This document shows, one piece after another, positions 10,709 through 23,303 of a stretch of DNA of 64,000 nucleotides. The notes beneath the pieces were generated by a model. It saw only the letters and a list, made by a program, of their open reading frames with translations. It searched no databases and was not told where the DNA came from. Source of the stretch: Parasponia andersonii (lineage: Eukaryota > Streptophyta > Magnoliopsida > Rosales > Cannabaceae); NCBI GenBank assembly GCA_002914805.1, contig JXTB01000108.1, positions 179,103-243,102 of the forward strand. The letters are read 5' to 3'. The position numbers and the translations under genes are program-made. How positions within the stretch are numbered: the first letter of the stretch is position 1; every line of letters starts with the position of its first letter.

Positions 10709-12660
10709 TCAAGAGCTTTTATAAAAATATCTGCCAACTAATTGTCTGCCTCTATATATTACAATTTTGCTCTCAACATGATCTCTGATAAAATGATGGT
10801 GGATATATATATGCTTAGTCCTAGAGTATTGTACTAGATTCTTAGATCTATTTATAGAACTAGTGTTATCACAATAAACAACCAATGTATCCAATACTAT
10901 ACCGTAGTCCTTGAGCATTTGTTTCATCCAATGTAACTATATGCAACAACTTCCTATAGCAATATACTCTGCCTCTGCAATAGACAAAGAGATTGAGTTT
11001 TGCTTTTTACTATGTCAGGAAATCAGATTATATCCAAGAAAAAAACAACCTCCTATTGTACTTTTTCTATCATCAGCATTACTTGCCTACTCTGCGTCAC
11101 TGTAACTTGCAAGATTAATGTTAGTGTCTTTGGAATACCAAAGACCAAAATCAATTATACCACTAACATACTTGATTATTCTTGTTACAGCAGCAACATG
11201 GGATTTCTTTGGACAGGATTGATATCTAGCACATACACCAATACTATAGACAATATCAGGTCTACTAGCTATAAGATACAGTAAGCTACCTATCATATTT
11301 CTATAAAGAGTTGGATCCACATCGACTCTATTTTCATCTTTAGTCAGCTTTAGATTTGTACTCATAGGAGTATTCATAGATTTTGCTGACTCTAATCCAA
11401 ATTTTTTAACTAGATTTCTGGCATACTTACTTTGAGAAACAAAATTTCCGTCTTTCAACTACTTCACCTGTAAACCTAGAAAGTAGGTTAATTCACCTAC
11501 CATGCTCATCTCAAACTCTTCTTTCATTTGTTTTACAAACTCCTACTCTTTATCATTAGAGGTAGAACCAAAAACTATATTATCAACATAAATTTATGCA
11601 ACAATAATATCAGAATTAAAGTATTTGATGAATAGAGTTTTGTCTACTCCCCCTCTCGTATAGCCCTTTTGTACCAAGAACGTTATCGAACGTTCATACC
11701 AAGTCCGAGAAGCTTGTTTTAAACCATACAATGCTTTTCTAAGTTTGAAAACATGGTTGGGCTTGTAAGGATCTTCAAATCCTTGGTTTGTTCAACATAT
11801 CCCTCCTCATTCAAAAAGTCATTTAAAAAGTATTCTTTACATCCATTTGATGTAAAGTAAAATCAATGTGACTTGCAATAGCAAGCAATAAACGAAAAGA
11901 TTCAAGTCTTATCACAGGGGTAAAAGTTTTATCAAAGTTTATCCCCTCCACTTGAGTATATCCTTAGACAACTAACTTAGCCTTATTTCTAATAATGTTA
12001 CCAAATTTATCTATTTTATTTTAAAAAATCCATTTGGTTCCAATAACATTAGAATCATTCGGTCTAGATACTAATGTCCAAACATCATTCCTATAAAATT
12101 GTTCCAGTTTTTCTTGCATGGCTTTAATCCAAAAATCATCCTATAAAGCTTCTTTCATATTTTAGGTTCAATTAAAGAAGTAAGGAAACCGTACCAGATT
12201 AATATTTCTTCTTCTGATCACCATATCATCTTCAAGATTACTTATAATTAGGTCAGTGGGATGATTCTTTTTGACCCTTGAAGAGGGTTCTTTCTGAACT
12301 AGATCTTGAATATCCATTGTTAGTTCATCAGATATTTGTTCACATGATGTTATATTATCCGATTCTGATGCTGAGACATGATTATCTGATCCTATGGTAC
12401 CTTCAAGTTGTATTGCAACTTCTGGCTGTGTTGCAACATTTTTGTCTGAATCAATTTTCTCCATAAGATTTTGAATTTCATCTTCTTTAGAATATTCTAC
12501 AAAGTCTGAAAAATCGTCTACAACAACATTAAAAGATTCTATAATAGTCTAAGTTCTCATGTCATAAACACGATAAGCATGACTATTATTAGAATATCCA
12601 AGAAAAACCTCTATATTACCTTTTGCATCAAACTTACCTAATTATTCTCTATCATTGAGA
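10709..12660 (-). pseudogene. Copia reverse transcriptase / RNase H part
   Basis: Blocks on the minus strand run from the end of the integrase-linker region (VFLGYSNNSHAYRVYD near 12600) through reverse transcriptase (near 12150-11600). They end in RNase H (11458-10709: YRNMIGSLLYLIASRPDI, later CDNTSSINRSKN and HHFIRDHVESK). Order and motifs are those of Ty1/copia of the Sirevirus lineage. It is broken in several places. Confidence 0.75.
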
Positions 12661-15486
12661 ATGTAACAAGTACTTCTAAAAATATGAAAGTACCCCAAGT
12701 TAGGTTACTTAAGAATGTTATTGTAAGATGGGCACTACCAACCACTAAGGATAAGAATGGGAATGTTATTCCTAAACATGAACTCAATTGGTCTTCTGAT
12801 GATGATAAATTGTCCAATTACAATTTAAGAGCATTATATGCCATTCTCAATGGTGTTGATGCTACTCGAAGCAAAATGATAACAAATTGTGATTCTGTCA
12901 AAGAGGCATAGGATATTTTACAAACATATTTTGAAGGTGCTGGTGATATGAAAAAACCAAAATAGTTATTTTAACTTCTAAATTTGAAGAGTTAAAGATG
13001 AAAAAAGATGAAACTTTATCTGAATATTTTACTAAACTATATGATATTTCTAATGAAGCTTTTGCTCTTAGTAAATATTTTTCAGATACTAAAATAGTTA
13101 GAAAAATAGTTAGAACTTTGCCTGACAAGTTTCAACCAAAGCTCACAGTCATTAAAGAAGGCAAGAACCTTGAAACCATGAAGGTGGAGGAACTTATGGG
13201 ATTCTTGCAGACCTATGAGATGAATATCATGCATAGGAAGAAGGATAAGTCAATTACTCTTAAAGCTACCCATGAACTAGCTGTGAGTGAAAATAGAAAC
13301 CTTGATGATGAACTTGCTCTATTGTCTAAAAACTTTAACAAATTTTGAAAGAAAATGGGCAGATAATCTAAGAGAAATAACACAAGTAAAGGTAAGAACA
13401 CTCCTCCTAAATTTGATGTTTCTAAAGATAAAAAGAAAGGTATTCAGTGTAGGGAGTGTGAAGGTGATGGTTACATACAAGCTGAATGTGCCAACACCCT
13501 AAAGATGGTCACATACAAGCTGAATATGCCAACACCCTAAAAAAAATATCTAAGGCAATGACTGCCTCGTGGAGTGATGAGGAGTCAAAAGGCAGCCAAG
13601 AAGAAGATGAAACTCATGTAAGTAATTACGTTGCTTTTGGAGTTTCTTTAGTTACAAATAATGTGTGTTCTGTACAGAGTTCTATAGATAATATTGCAAC
13701 ACAACTTGCATTTGACAATAATGTTGTAATATTAGACAGATTATATGATACTAATAGTGATGATTCCGGACTAGATGAAGAATTTAGAAGTTTCTATGAT
13801 AATATATATTCTCAATGGGTTAAAGTTGTAGAACAGAATAGATCTCTTGAAGGAAGAATCTCTACTCTTATCTAATACAATGAGAATTCTGAAAGAAAGA
13901 AACATGAGTCGGAAACTTTGCTGGCTGAAAAAGAAGCAAAGTTAAAAGATGTTTAAGCAGAGGTTGATAGGACTCAAAAGTCCTTAAAAATGCTAAATTC
14001 TAGAACTACCAAATTAGATCATATTCTAATAGTTGGTAGATCTAAGTCAGACAATCATGGACTCAGATTTAAAGGTGAGAGCTCGAATTCAAAAACTGAT
14101 TTTGCTAGGAGTTTTATCCTAATCCGGTTGCAAGAACAAGCACTATATTACAACATAGAAGAAATCTCATGTTGTAACTGTACCAATATCAGTTTCTGGA
14201 AAATATACTAATGTTGCAATACAAGAATCTCCTGTTGTAATATATAGCAAACATGCATGATTTAATATCATGAGAAACTATGATAAGTTCGTTCCAACTT
14301 GTCATTTCTATGGTGTAAAAGGTCACATTAGACTTGGGCATTTTACTATGAGAAACTTTTTGGAAAATAATTACTATTCTCATGAAATCCTATTTCAAAG
14401 AAAAACTCCAAAGAAAAAAATTGATTTATCAAGAAAAATAAGAAAATTTTGGGTTAAAAAATCGAAATTAAACTATTTTGGATCTTTTACTTGTTTTAAA
14501 TCATGTGCTACTAATGATTGGTATTTCGATAGTGGTTATTCTAGGCATATGATATGTGATAAATCTATTCTTGTTGGCTACAAGGTTGACCCTAGTGGTG
14601 TTATAACATTCGGTAATGGTGCAAAGGGAAGATTTCTTGGAAAATGAACTCTTGATGTTGAAGGAGTTCCAAAATTTAGAAATGTTTTGCACGTAGAGGG
14701 ACTTACGGCTAATTTGATTAGCATAAGTCAAATTTGTGATTTAAACTTTAACGTTAATTTCACTCGTGATAAATATAGTAAATTAGTTTTAAAAGGCTTT
14801 AGATCAAAGAATAATTGCTATACTTTGATAAAATCACATTCATATAATTGAATCTAATCTTTGGCATGAAAAGTTAAGATATTTGAATTTTAAAATGTTG
14901 TAGAAACTTACAAATTCAGATGCAATTCGTGGCTTATCAAAACTGGATAAGAAATCACAAAGTGTTTGTGGTCCTTGTCAGATAGGTAAACAGGTAAGAT
15001 CAATACATAAAGTGATATAATATATTATAACATCAAGAGTATTGGAACTACTTCATATGGATCTTATAGGTCCCATGCATGTAGAAAGTGTTGCAGGTAA
15101 AAGGTATATTTTTGTTTAGGTAGATGACTTTTCTAGATATACTTGGGTAGATTTTTTAAGAGAAAAGTCAGATACTTTTGATGCTTTTAAGAAACTAGTT
15201 GTTAAACTTAAAATGGATAAAGGCTGCAATATTGGTAAAATAATCAAAATACGAAGTGATCATAGTAAGGAATTTGAAAATTCTTCATATGCTGATTTTT
15301 GTGATTCAAACGGTATTACTCATGAATTTTCAGCACCTAAGATACCACAACAAAATAGTGTTATAGAAAGGAAGAAAAAATTATTACAAGAGATGGCTCA
15401 GGTGATGTTAAACAACAAAAAGCTTGTAAACGGTTGTGGGTTGAAGCTGTAAACACAGTATGTTACAACATAAACTGTGTATATTA
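12661..15486 (+). pseudogene. Copia gag-protease-integrase part
   Basis: The plus strand holds a gag region (12684-13530) with VIVRWALPTTKDKNGN and a later SEYFTKLYDISNEAFAL block. A retropepsin-region motif of the WYFDSGYSRHM type lies near 14519. The integrase (about 14860-15486) has a GPCQIGKQ zinc-finger tail and the core SDHSKEFEN and HEFSAPKIPQQN. This is the standard copia order. The part lies opposite in strand to the RT part of the same element. It is broken in several places. Confidence 0.75.
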
Positions 15487-16113
15487 TTGGTGATTCTATA
15501 CAACGATGTTACAATATCAGTCCTATCTAAACAGCCAAATTTGTAACCTTTCTAGAAGAAATGTTGATTTGTTATCTAAAATAAAAATTCCGTTTTTTTT
15601 TTTTATAAATCAATCAAATAAAAGGTGTTCGCACACAAAAAGAATCAGCTAAAAATTAATAAGGAAACGACATCTCAAGATATAAAAATTTACACTTTCA
15701 TATAATAAGATAGTTTCCATAAAATTGTAAGCTGTCAAAAACAGTTAGATATAATTAACCAAATAAACAAAATCTGATTGATTAAAATCAAAATTAATTA
15801 TTACAAGAAATATTAACCAACTAATATTAGTAATCACACTATAATCAATCTTCATTAAAACATGCCTAAATAAGAAAGAAATATGTGAATATAATTTTCC
15901 TATAAGGCAAAAATTAATTGCTGATATTTCTAATTAAAATATAACTAATTGAACAGTTTGTAAATCATATGACCATTGTAAAATTCGAACAAACACGTTC
16001 AAAAATGTCAAGTCAAATATTCTAGTAATGTTGCAACCTCAACCCAAAATCACTGTCAGTCAACATAGATAATGATGTTGCAACATTTCAAATGACAACA
16101 GACTGCCTTTTCA
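15487..16113 (-). repeat. Right LTR (outer part) of the Sirevirus element
   Basis: It aligns with 6950-7564 and ends at 16113 with GACTGCCTTTTCA, the counterpart of the LTR start at 7564. Beyond 16113 no polypurine tract follows, as expected for the outer edge. Confidence 0.7.
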
Positions 16114-17987
16114 AACTCGTATATGTTCTCAAAACTAATTATTATTATTGTCAGGTTATACATATAAAATTATTTCAGTACGTTTTCATTAACAAATTGT
16201 AAAATCCATTGTTCCGTAACAAACCTGAAAATATTTCTGCTACAATTACTACCTGCAGCACCATGCCATCACTGCCGATTCTAAATTCGACCATACCTCC
16301 ATTTGACTACTATCGAATTTGTTTGGCAGTTAGCTCTGGCTGTTTTAACTGATTTTCAAATGCATTCGAACTTGGCTGAACATAGTCGACCAATTTGCTG
16401 ACACTGCCTCTTTCATTTTTGTCTTTAATGACATAATAAAAAAAATCGACTGTGATTGAATTGGAGTAATTTTAGAATTTCAAATTTTACATTAAATAAA
16501 AGAATTAAAATTCTAATTTTGCAAAGGATTTATAGTTTGACCTCTTTTTCGCCACATATTTTAAAAGATGTCAAAAATGATTTTTAAAAATAAAAATAAA
16601 TAAAAACTACGGTACATCCAAAAAAGGAGCTCTGCCACCGAATTCTCCTTTCAACGAGGATGGACAAAGTTAATGTTGCAAGAAGAATTAGGTATGGACT
16701 AAAAATTTAGGCGCATTATTGCCTATCCCATTTCAAGTATTTCCCAAGCTGTCGTTTCATTAAGTCGGTGGAGAACTAGTTATAGCAAAAGAAGAAACGT
16801 CAAATATGGACTGAGGGTAATATGAGAATAAGGCTTGCAGTGTATCAACTGCTCCTAAGTTCTAAACTTTAGTCTAAGGTTATGTCTTTGATTCCAACAC
16901 GGTCATCAGAGATTTCGGAAATTGGAATTTCACTTATACCCACTTCGTAGTCAAGAAAGTTTGTCATATTTTCTAAATCGAAAAGTACCCAAGGTATATT
17001 AACTTGTGACTGAAGCGTACAATTAACTGACTGAATAGAAGATCTCAAGACTTCTCTCATGCAAAATATGGAAGAGCCAATGATGGATAGGACTAAATTA
17101 GGCCAAAATTATTTTTTTTTTTTTTGTACATTTTCAAAAAATAACATATTTAGGAGTGTAAGAACTTCTTGACCATCATTATTGAGGACTTTTTCATGGT
17201 CAAGGAGTCCCTTGATGTTCTTAATATTACTAAAAAATTATTTTTTAAAAAAAATAAACAAAAAAATCACTTTGGGCTAAGTTAGTGATACCCATGTCTT
17301 TTTCCAACATGGAGAGATATATGTCCAATTCGGGCAATGAAATATGTGAACATTAGGCCTTGTGGGGCATTTTTAGAAAATAGAAAATAGAAAATACAAT
17401 GGGCTGTATTTTTTTAGATCAAGTACGATTTTTATTAGAAAAATGTCATTTTAAAACAAATTTAGAAAATGTCATTTTTAAATAATAACTGATAATCTAT
17501 AATCGGTTTTCGAGTATTAATAACTAGTAACTAAAGATATTTATAATTAATAACCGATAATCAGTTTTCAGAAATTGACAATTAGTAACTATTTTAAAAT
17601 AGTATTTTTCTTAAAGAAAATTTAAAAAGATACGGAAAGAAAAAAAAAATGACCTATGTATTTTTGTAATTCTTTTTAGTTTTCTAAGTAAAAGAGTTAG
17701 AAAGCCATGATATATCCGCCAATGGATCAAGAACAATGAGGCCATGTAACTCCCTTTGATCCATGGTAAGGCCTTTGGGCATTTTAATGGGCTTGAAGAT
17801 TAATCGGCTAGTCTGATCGACCGCCTGTCAAAAGTGGGCCATTTGGCTAAGAAGCCCAAAGAGAAATGTGGTCGTCCAAACTGATTTGCAATGGGCTTGA
17901 AGATTCACTGCCATTGCATGGGCCCTATCACGTGCGTTCAGCTCTCTTTGAAGAAAAACTTTTCCACGTTCCTTAGTTGTCCCATAT
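16114..17987. other. Intergenic AT-rich DNA
   Basis: No gene is supported. A 63-codon minus-strand ORF at 16869-17060 has no recognisable motif. Near 17485-17590 a short degenerate direct repeat (AATAAC(T/C)GATAATC...AGTAACT) is present. Confidence 0.45.
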
Positions 17988-17995
17988 ATAGCTTA

Positions 17996-18845
17996 TAGGG
18001 AATTCTACAACACGAAAATTAAAATCTTTCCTAATATTAGGAACAAAAAACGACATTTTTATTGGTCTATGTCAAAAATAGGATTACAAAAACTTTTAAT
18101 TTTCTTAACACCATACCACAGCAGATTTCTTTCCCCCCAGGAAAAAAAAAAACAACGCAGCAGATATTTTGACATTGGTGAGGCCATATAAATTATTTCT
18201 TTTTTTTTCCAGAAAAAAATGCATTCAGTCCATTTGACCGAAAAAAAAAAAAAGAAAAAGGAGGAGAGAAGATGAATGTCACCCTGTTCCTTAATCCACC
18301 GCTAAAACACAATCAAAGGCACAGGGAAAAAAAAAAATCTAAGATTGACTTAATTTTGGGCCAAATGCGCATTTATTTAACCATCCCATAAATTTTGTAA
18401 AATAAAATTGACGCTTAAATTATTTTTTTGTTTCAATTGCTTGACTCACCAATAATTTTTCTTCTATTCTGTTTTTTTTCTCTTTCTAAGTTACATATAA
18501 TATAATTGAGAACACTCTACGTCACTGTATTGGTAGAGAGAAGAGAGGAGAGGAAATGAAGTTTAAATTCAAGAAAGGATTTTTACGTAAAAACAGAGGA
18601 GAAAAAAAGAAGAAAAAGAATGGCATAAATATATAGAGGAATGGGTGTGAATGTAAGAGGGAACGAATATTTTCATGAATTATATTTATTTTAAAGACAA
18701 GTTCAGATTTTATTAGTGTACGATAAAGACCACCTTACACCACTCTCTTTTGCACCATTAATTAAATCGAACGGCCTTGTTTAGTTTTCTATAATGTTCC
18801 CTAATATTAGGGAAGAATTTTGTTTCCCTGTTGTAGAATTTCCCA
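17996..18845. mobile_element. hAT-like non-autonomous TIR element (MITE), 850 bp
   Basis: Left TIR TAGGGAATTCTACAACA (17996-18012) pairs with the right TIR TGGGAAATTCTACAACA (complement of 18829-18845), with two mismatches in 17. An identical 8-base flank ATAGCTTA lies at 17988-17995 and 18846-18853. Just inside each end sits a CCTAATATTAGG palindrome. The 8-base target duplication and T(A/G)GGG end fit the hAT superfamily. No transposase reading frame is inside. Confidence 0.8.
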
Positions 18846-18853
18846 ATAGCTTA

Positions 18854-20820
18854 ATTGAATAGTTTAGATTCATAAACTTCCCGTAGAAGTTAGTTGTCTG
18901 GGATAGTTTTAATTCTGATTTTATCGGTTGAAGAAGATAGTTAAAACCCATAGTTCTGATACTCAGTTTGAATGGTGTATTTTAAAAGAGTTATTTAGAT
19001 ATAAATGAAGCTTTGGATTTGTGGTTAAATAAAATAAGAGTAAATTTGAAATTAAGAAAGTTTTATAAACATAAGAAGTGAGAACTCATATGGTCGAAGG
19101 GGAAGAAGCCTCTAAAAATATGAAACTCTTGATATTCATCCGACAGTTCTAAAAACGACATTTTTCGAAGTCGAAAGTCAATTTTTAAAAGTCATGCCAA
19201 ACATAGGTAAGTATTTGGAATTGATTCTAAAATAGCTATTTTTAATTTTTAAAAGTAGTTAGAGATTAAAAAAAAAAAAAAAAGGGAAGAGGGGGGATAG
19301 AACGAGATGTTGGCAAGTTCTTCCTTTTAGTTAATAAATTTTAAAAGTTGTTATATGTAATCGTTATTTTAAATAGAATTTAGAAAATATAATAAAAATT
19401 ACTTTTATAAAGTTGATTTTACTATCACATTACAAATGTCTCAAAATCGAATTCTACAGCAAATATAATCTAAATTTACTGAATATTTAGATGCCATTTT
19501 TAAATTGTACAGTAATTTTGTAAATAAATTTACCAAATGCCTAGGTTAGATATTTTTTTTCTTGTGTATTTGCAAAATATCACTAAAATATTAATAATAT
19601 CATGAAAATTTCAATATCAGTAAAATGTTAGTAAAAGTTGAGATAATATTGAGAAATTTATAAATATTATTGTAACAATATCAATGGTATTTTCAAATGT
19701 TTAGACCAAGTAAAAATTTTTCTTAAAATTTCAATCTCCTAGAAGCATTTTTTTGGTATTAAATGAATTCAAAATGTTCTGCATTATTATTGATTTTTAA
19801 TCATTTTTATTATAATTTATAAGAGATTAATATGAAATGCATTCAATAAACTACTGTGATATGCTAAAACAAAAGGGTTATTTTTGGGATTATTTCCAAA
19901 GAAAAAGAATTTTAATTGCAGTAAAATTTTCTTTGAATATTTTTTGAAAAAATAAAAATAAAAACACCCTGATGAGGTAAATTTGCGAGGTTTTGATTCT
20001 ACATTTCTAATAACAAAAAATATAATCCATTTCATTAAATTATATTAAACGTAAATTTGAATGGGGATTAACTTGGACCAAAATGATTCTACACTTCTGA
20101 AAACCCCTCATCTAGAATCTATGATTACTACTTCCTACCATCTATTCAATCAATAAACTTCTTTTGCCTCTGGCTGACTATTGCACTAATGAAAATGACA
20201 TGAATAGGATTAACTTGGACCAAAATGATTTTTTTTTTTTTTTCATTTTTCTGAAAATGACATTGTTATTAGAGTCAATGAACCATTATTTAGGAGATCA
20301 AAAAGTTTTTGATGAATAAAAAACGCTCGATACTTCTAAAAATATCATTGAAAAAAAAAACACAATAGTCATCTCGTTTTCTCTGATGCTGCCTCCACAA
20401 GTTCAAATTGACCTGCAATCGGGTTGAAAATTAGGGGAAACAAGACTAGGGACGAGAGTTATAAGATGCACATTTCTAATGTTTCTTATAAAAACTTGCA
20501 TCGACTAGGATTAAAACTTTTTACGAATGAAATTACAAACAAAAGCTCTCTGCCAGCTTGGAATTGGAACTTGCATGATTCTTCCCGTCACAACCAGAAA
20601 GAAAATAAGATAAAAAATAACAAATACTGACTATCAATATACATTTATAAACTCTACATATATATATATATATATATTATCACAATAAATACAGCACAAA
20701 ATGATTGGCCAAAAAAAATTGATGGAATGATCATCGAAACAAGACTTTTAAAATGCCAAAGCTATGAGCCAAAAGCTACATTATACATGTAATTACAAAA
20801 TAGCATGTATGCGAAAAAAA
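18854..20820. other. Intergenic AT-rich DNA downstream of the SMXL gene
   Basis: No gene is supported. A direct repeat of about 24 bases (GGATTAACTTGGACCAAAAT plus GATT) occurs at about 20067-20090 and 20207-20230. A (TA)n run lies at about 20661-20677. Confidence 0.5.
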
Positions 20821-23272
20821 TTAGTTGAGATTAATCCTAGAGGGAAGGCAAACACAGGTCTCCTCCTTTGCTGTAAGGGGTCCTGAAGCAACCAGTCGTA
20901 TAACATGAGGACCACTGAGATTGTATTTGTGCTCGGCTTGGGCAAAACCTCCGCAAAGAACCTGTTCGACCCAATTCTCCACCGCCCTTTTCTCCTCTGA
21001 CAACCAAGCAGCTGCAAGTATCTGTAACATGACTTTGTAATCAATCTCTAGCATAACCTCAGGTCCCAATATTCTCTTGAAATTTTTATTGATGTCCTCC
21101 ACTATTTTCTCAGCAAGTGCATCAAAGTCGAATGGCTTTAAAACTACTTTTTCATCTACGTGATCAAGGAAATCTTCTAACCAAGCTTCTGAACTTTCAG
21201 AGATGGAGTCGCTGTCATACTCCCCATAATCGTCAGTTCCTTCAATCTCCTCCACGGGCACATTCAGGTCCAGATAAGATCTTGGTGCCTTGCGGGCACG
21301 TTGTTGTGACTCAAAGGTTTGCTCTGTGGAGTTGCTTGTTTCATTCAGCTTTCTTTTATTTACAGATGACAGGTTTGAGGTTTTGTGTTCAGGTGTTACT
21401 CTGAAATTCATCCCCTGGCAGTGGCTGGCATTGCTGGCAACAGATCCACCAATCAATATTTGCATTTGATATCTCTTAGCTGCTAGTATCATCTCTTCAG
21501 AAAATTTAGTAGGATCATTCTCTGGATGGTGAGATGTTTTACCCTTCACTATAGTTGTGGTTCCCACAAATGTAATATTGTTGATGCTGATTTCTCTTCC
21601 CCGAGAGTCCGGAAACTTACCTGTTCTAATGGCTTGTGACAGGCTATTCTGGACCAGCAGATCAGACCTCTCTATATTTTCAAGAAAGACAACTGCATGA
21701 TGTTTCCTGCTCAATTCCCCAGTAAGATAATCGACAACTGTCTTGCCCCTAAACTTAAAATCATAATCATCTGGGTCTTCATATTCGAAAATGGAGTTTG
21801 TTTGGCAACCTCTATCCAAGGAATCCAAATCAACAGAGATAAGACTATCCCTCGAGCCATACAATATTTCAGCAAGTGCTAAAGCAATTCTCTTCTTTCC
21901 TACTTTGTCAGGTCCAAGAAATGTAAGCCAAATGTCTCCTCTGAGATTTGATCCTCGTTGCCTTCCACCACTGGATCTGCTAAAGCATACAGCTTGACTA
22001 ATAGCACATATGGCTTCATCCTGCCAACCAACCTTTTCAAGTAATACACTCTTGAGTGATTTGAGATCTCTAGGATCACACTGCCCCATGAAATTCGTTC
22101 TAGAACATGAAGAAGATTGGATGACTTGCTGTGAAGTATTCTCACTTGCTGCATCAAACTTGCATAAGTAAGTACCAGGCAAGTGTAGTGGGCATACATC
22201 ATGATCCTGTAATTTTGTACATTGTGCTTCCTTATCAGTTGATGCGAATATTGTTCCCAACCCCAAATCTGTGGTCACAGAAGTGACAGATGAAGATGAT
22301 GTGCGGTCAGGGGGGAGATTCATATCATGCAAAGAGTTAGGAGAACGGCGGGAATTTCCCATTTCAATTTGGCGACTCTCTGAAACTTTTGCCAATTTCT
22401 CAGAATGATGATCAACAATCTTGGTCTGAGAAGCCATTGTCGTCAAACTGCTCAGCTTTGAATGGAAATTCTTTTGCAAGAACGTTGGTGGACAGGAAGA
22501 TGAAAATGCAGATCGCATTCCATTTACAATTGAATCTTCACCACTGCTTTCTTTCATATGTGAAGCACCCTGAAATCCCTCTACAGATGAAACTTGGGAC
22601 CCTGCCTGGAAAACATCAGCTTTATGGTATGGTTGTCCGTGATGAAGACCTTGACAAATTTCATTCCATTTTTTTTGCAACTCCAATATTCTGGTGGTGT
22701 TCAATGTTGTTCCACCATCTTTGGTCTGCACTGAATTAAGATGTGCATTCTTAACATAAATATTGTCACAAATTAATAGGATCAAATACAGCAAAATAAT
22801 TTGTTTCAAACAACTCTTTAATATGATAATTAAACTCAGAGCTTAGTGGTGTATTTCTGTGCGCACACAACCTTATACCTAAGCTAAAGAATCAAGACTT
22901 CAAATGGATTACTACACACCTTCATTAGATCCACTCCCTTTCCTGCGTCAAGTTCAGCCATTTGCAAAGAAGGTAAGCTCTCCGAAAATCGACCAGTAAC
23001 TGAAAGAGACAACCCCGCCTTTGAAACTGAAGCAACTTCCTGCTCATACTTTTCGTTACACTCATGGCAACGAGTGAAACATAGGTTTGTGACACTGAAA
23101 GGATTTTTCATTTCAGATGGTGCAGCAAAGAACCCACCAAAGGGAACAAAGGACCCCATCAAGCTGTAAGCATATCATGAGCATGGAACTGTGAGATCCA
23201 ACGGGGACAAGAACAGTCAGAGCCAAAGTGTATGCCTTGAGACATACATTCATATACAAATGAATACTACTC

Positions 23273-23303
<31 letters not shown>

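Larger units (their letters stand above)
6367..16113 (-). mobile_element. Sirevirus-type Ty1/copia element, rearranged and broken
   Basis: Long repeats flank the region: 6367-7564 (whole) and about 15487-16113 (only the outer part matches). The left repeat is preceded on the minus strand by a purine tract (CCAAAGGGAGAGAT) typical of the polypurine site of this family. Pol is Sirevirus-like: its RNase H end has MKQMLKDYGI and HHFIRDHVESK. A third ORF lies beyond pol. Gag to integrase reads on the plus strand and RT to the third ORF on the minus strand, so parts face each other. The element is dead with many breaks (well over ten). In an 87-base LTR stretch I counted 7 differences (about 8%), suggesting an age of a few million years. 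No matching target duplication was found. Confidence 0.75.

Noticed and set aside
17996-18845. Mutator-type MITE
   Set aside because: The target duplication is 8 bases and the ends start T(A/G)GGG, which fits hAT better than the 9-base duplication of Mutator.
22389-22739. 116-codon ORF antisense to SMXL exon 3
   Set aside because: It overlaps the coding strand frame of a well-supported gene and shows no domain.
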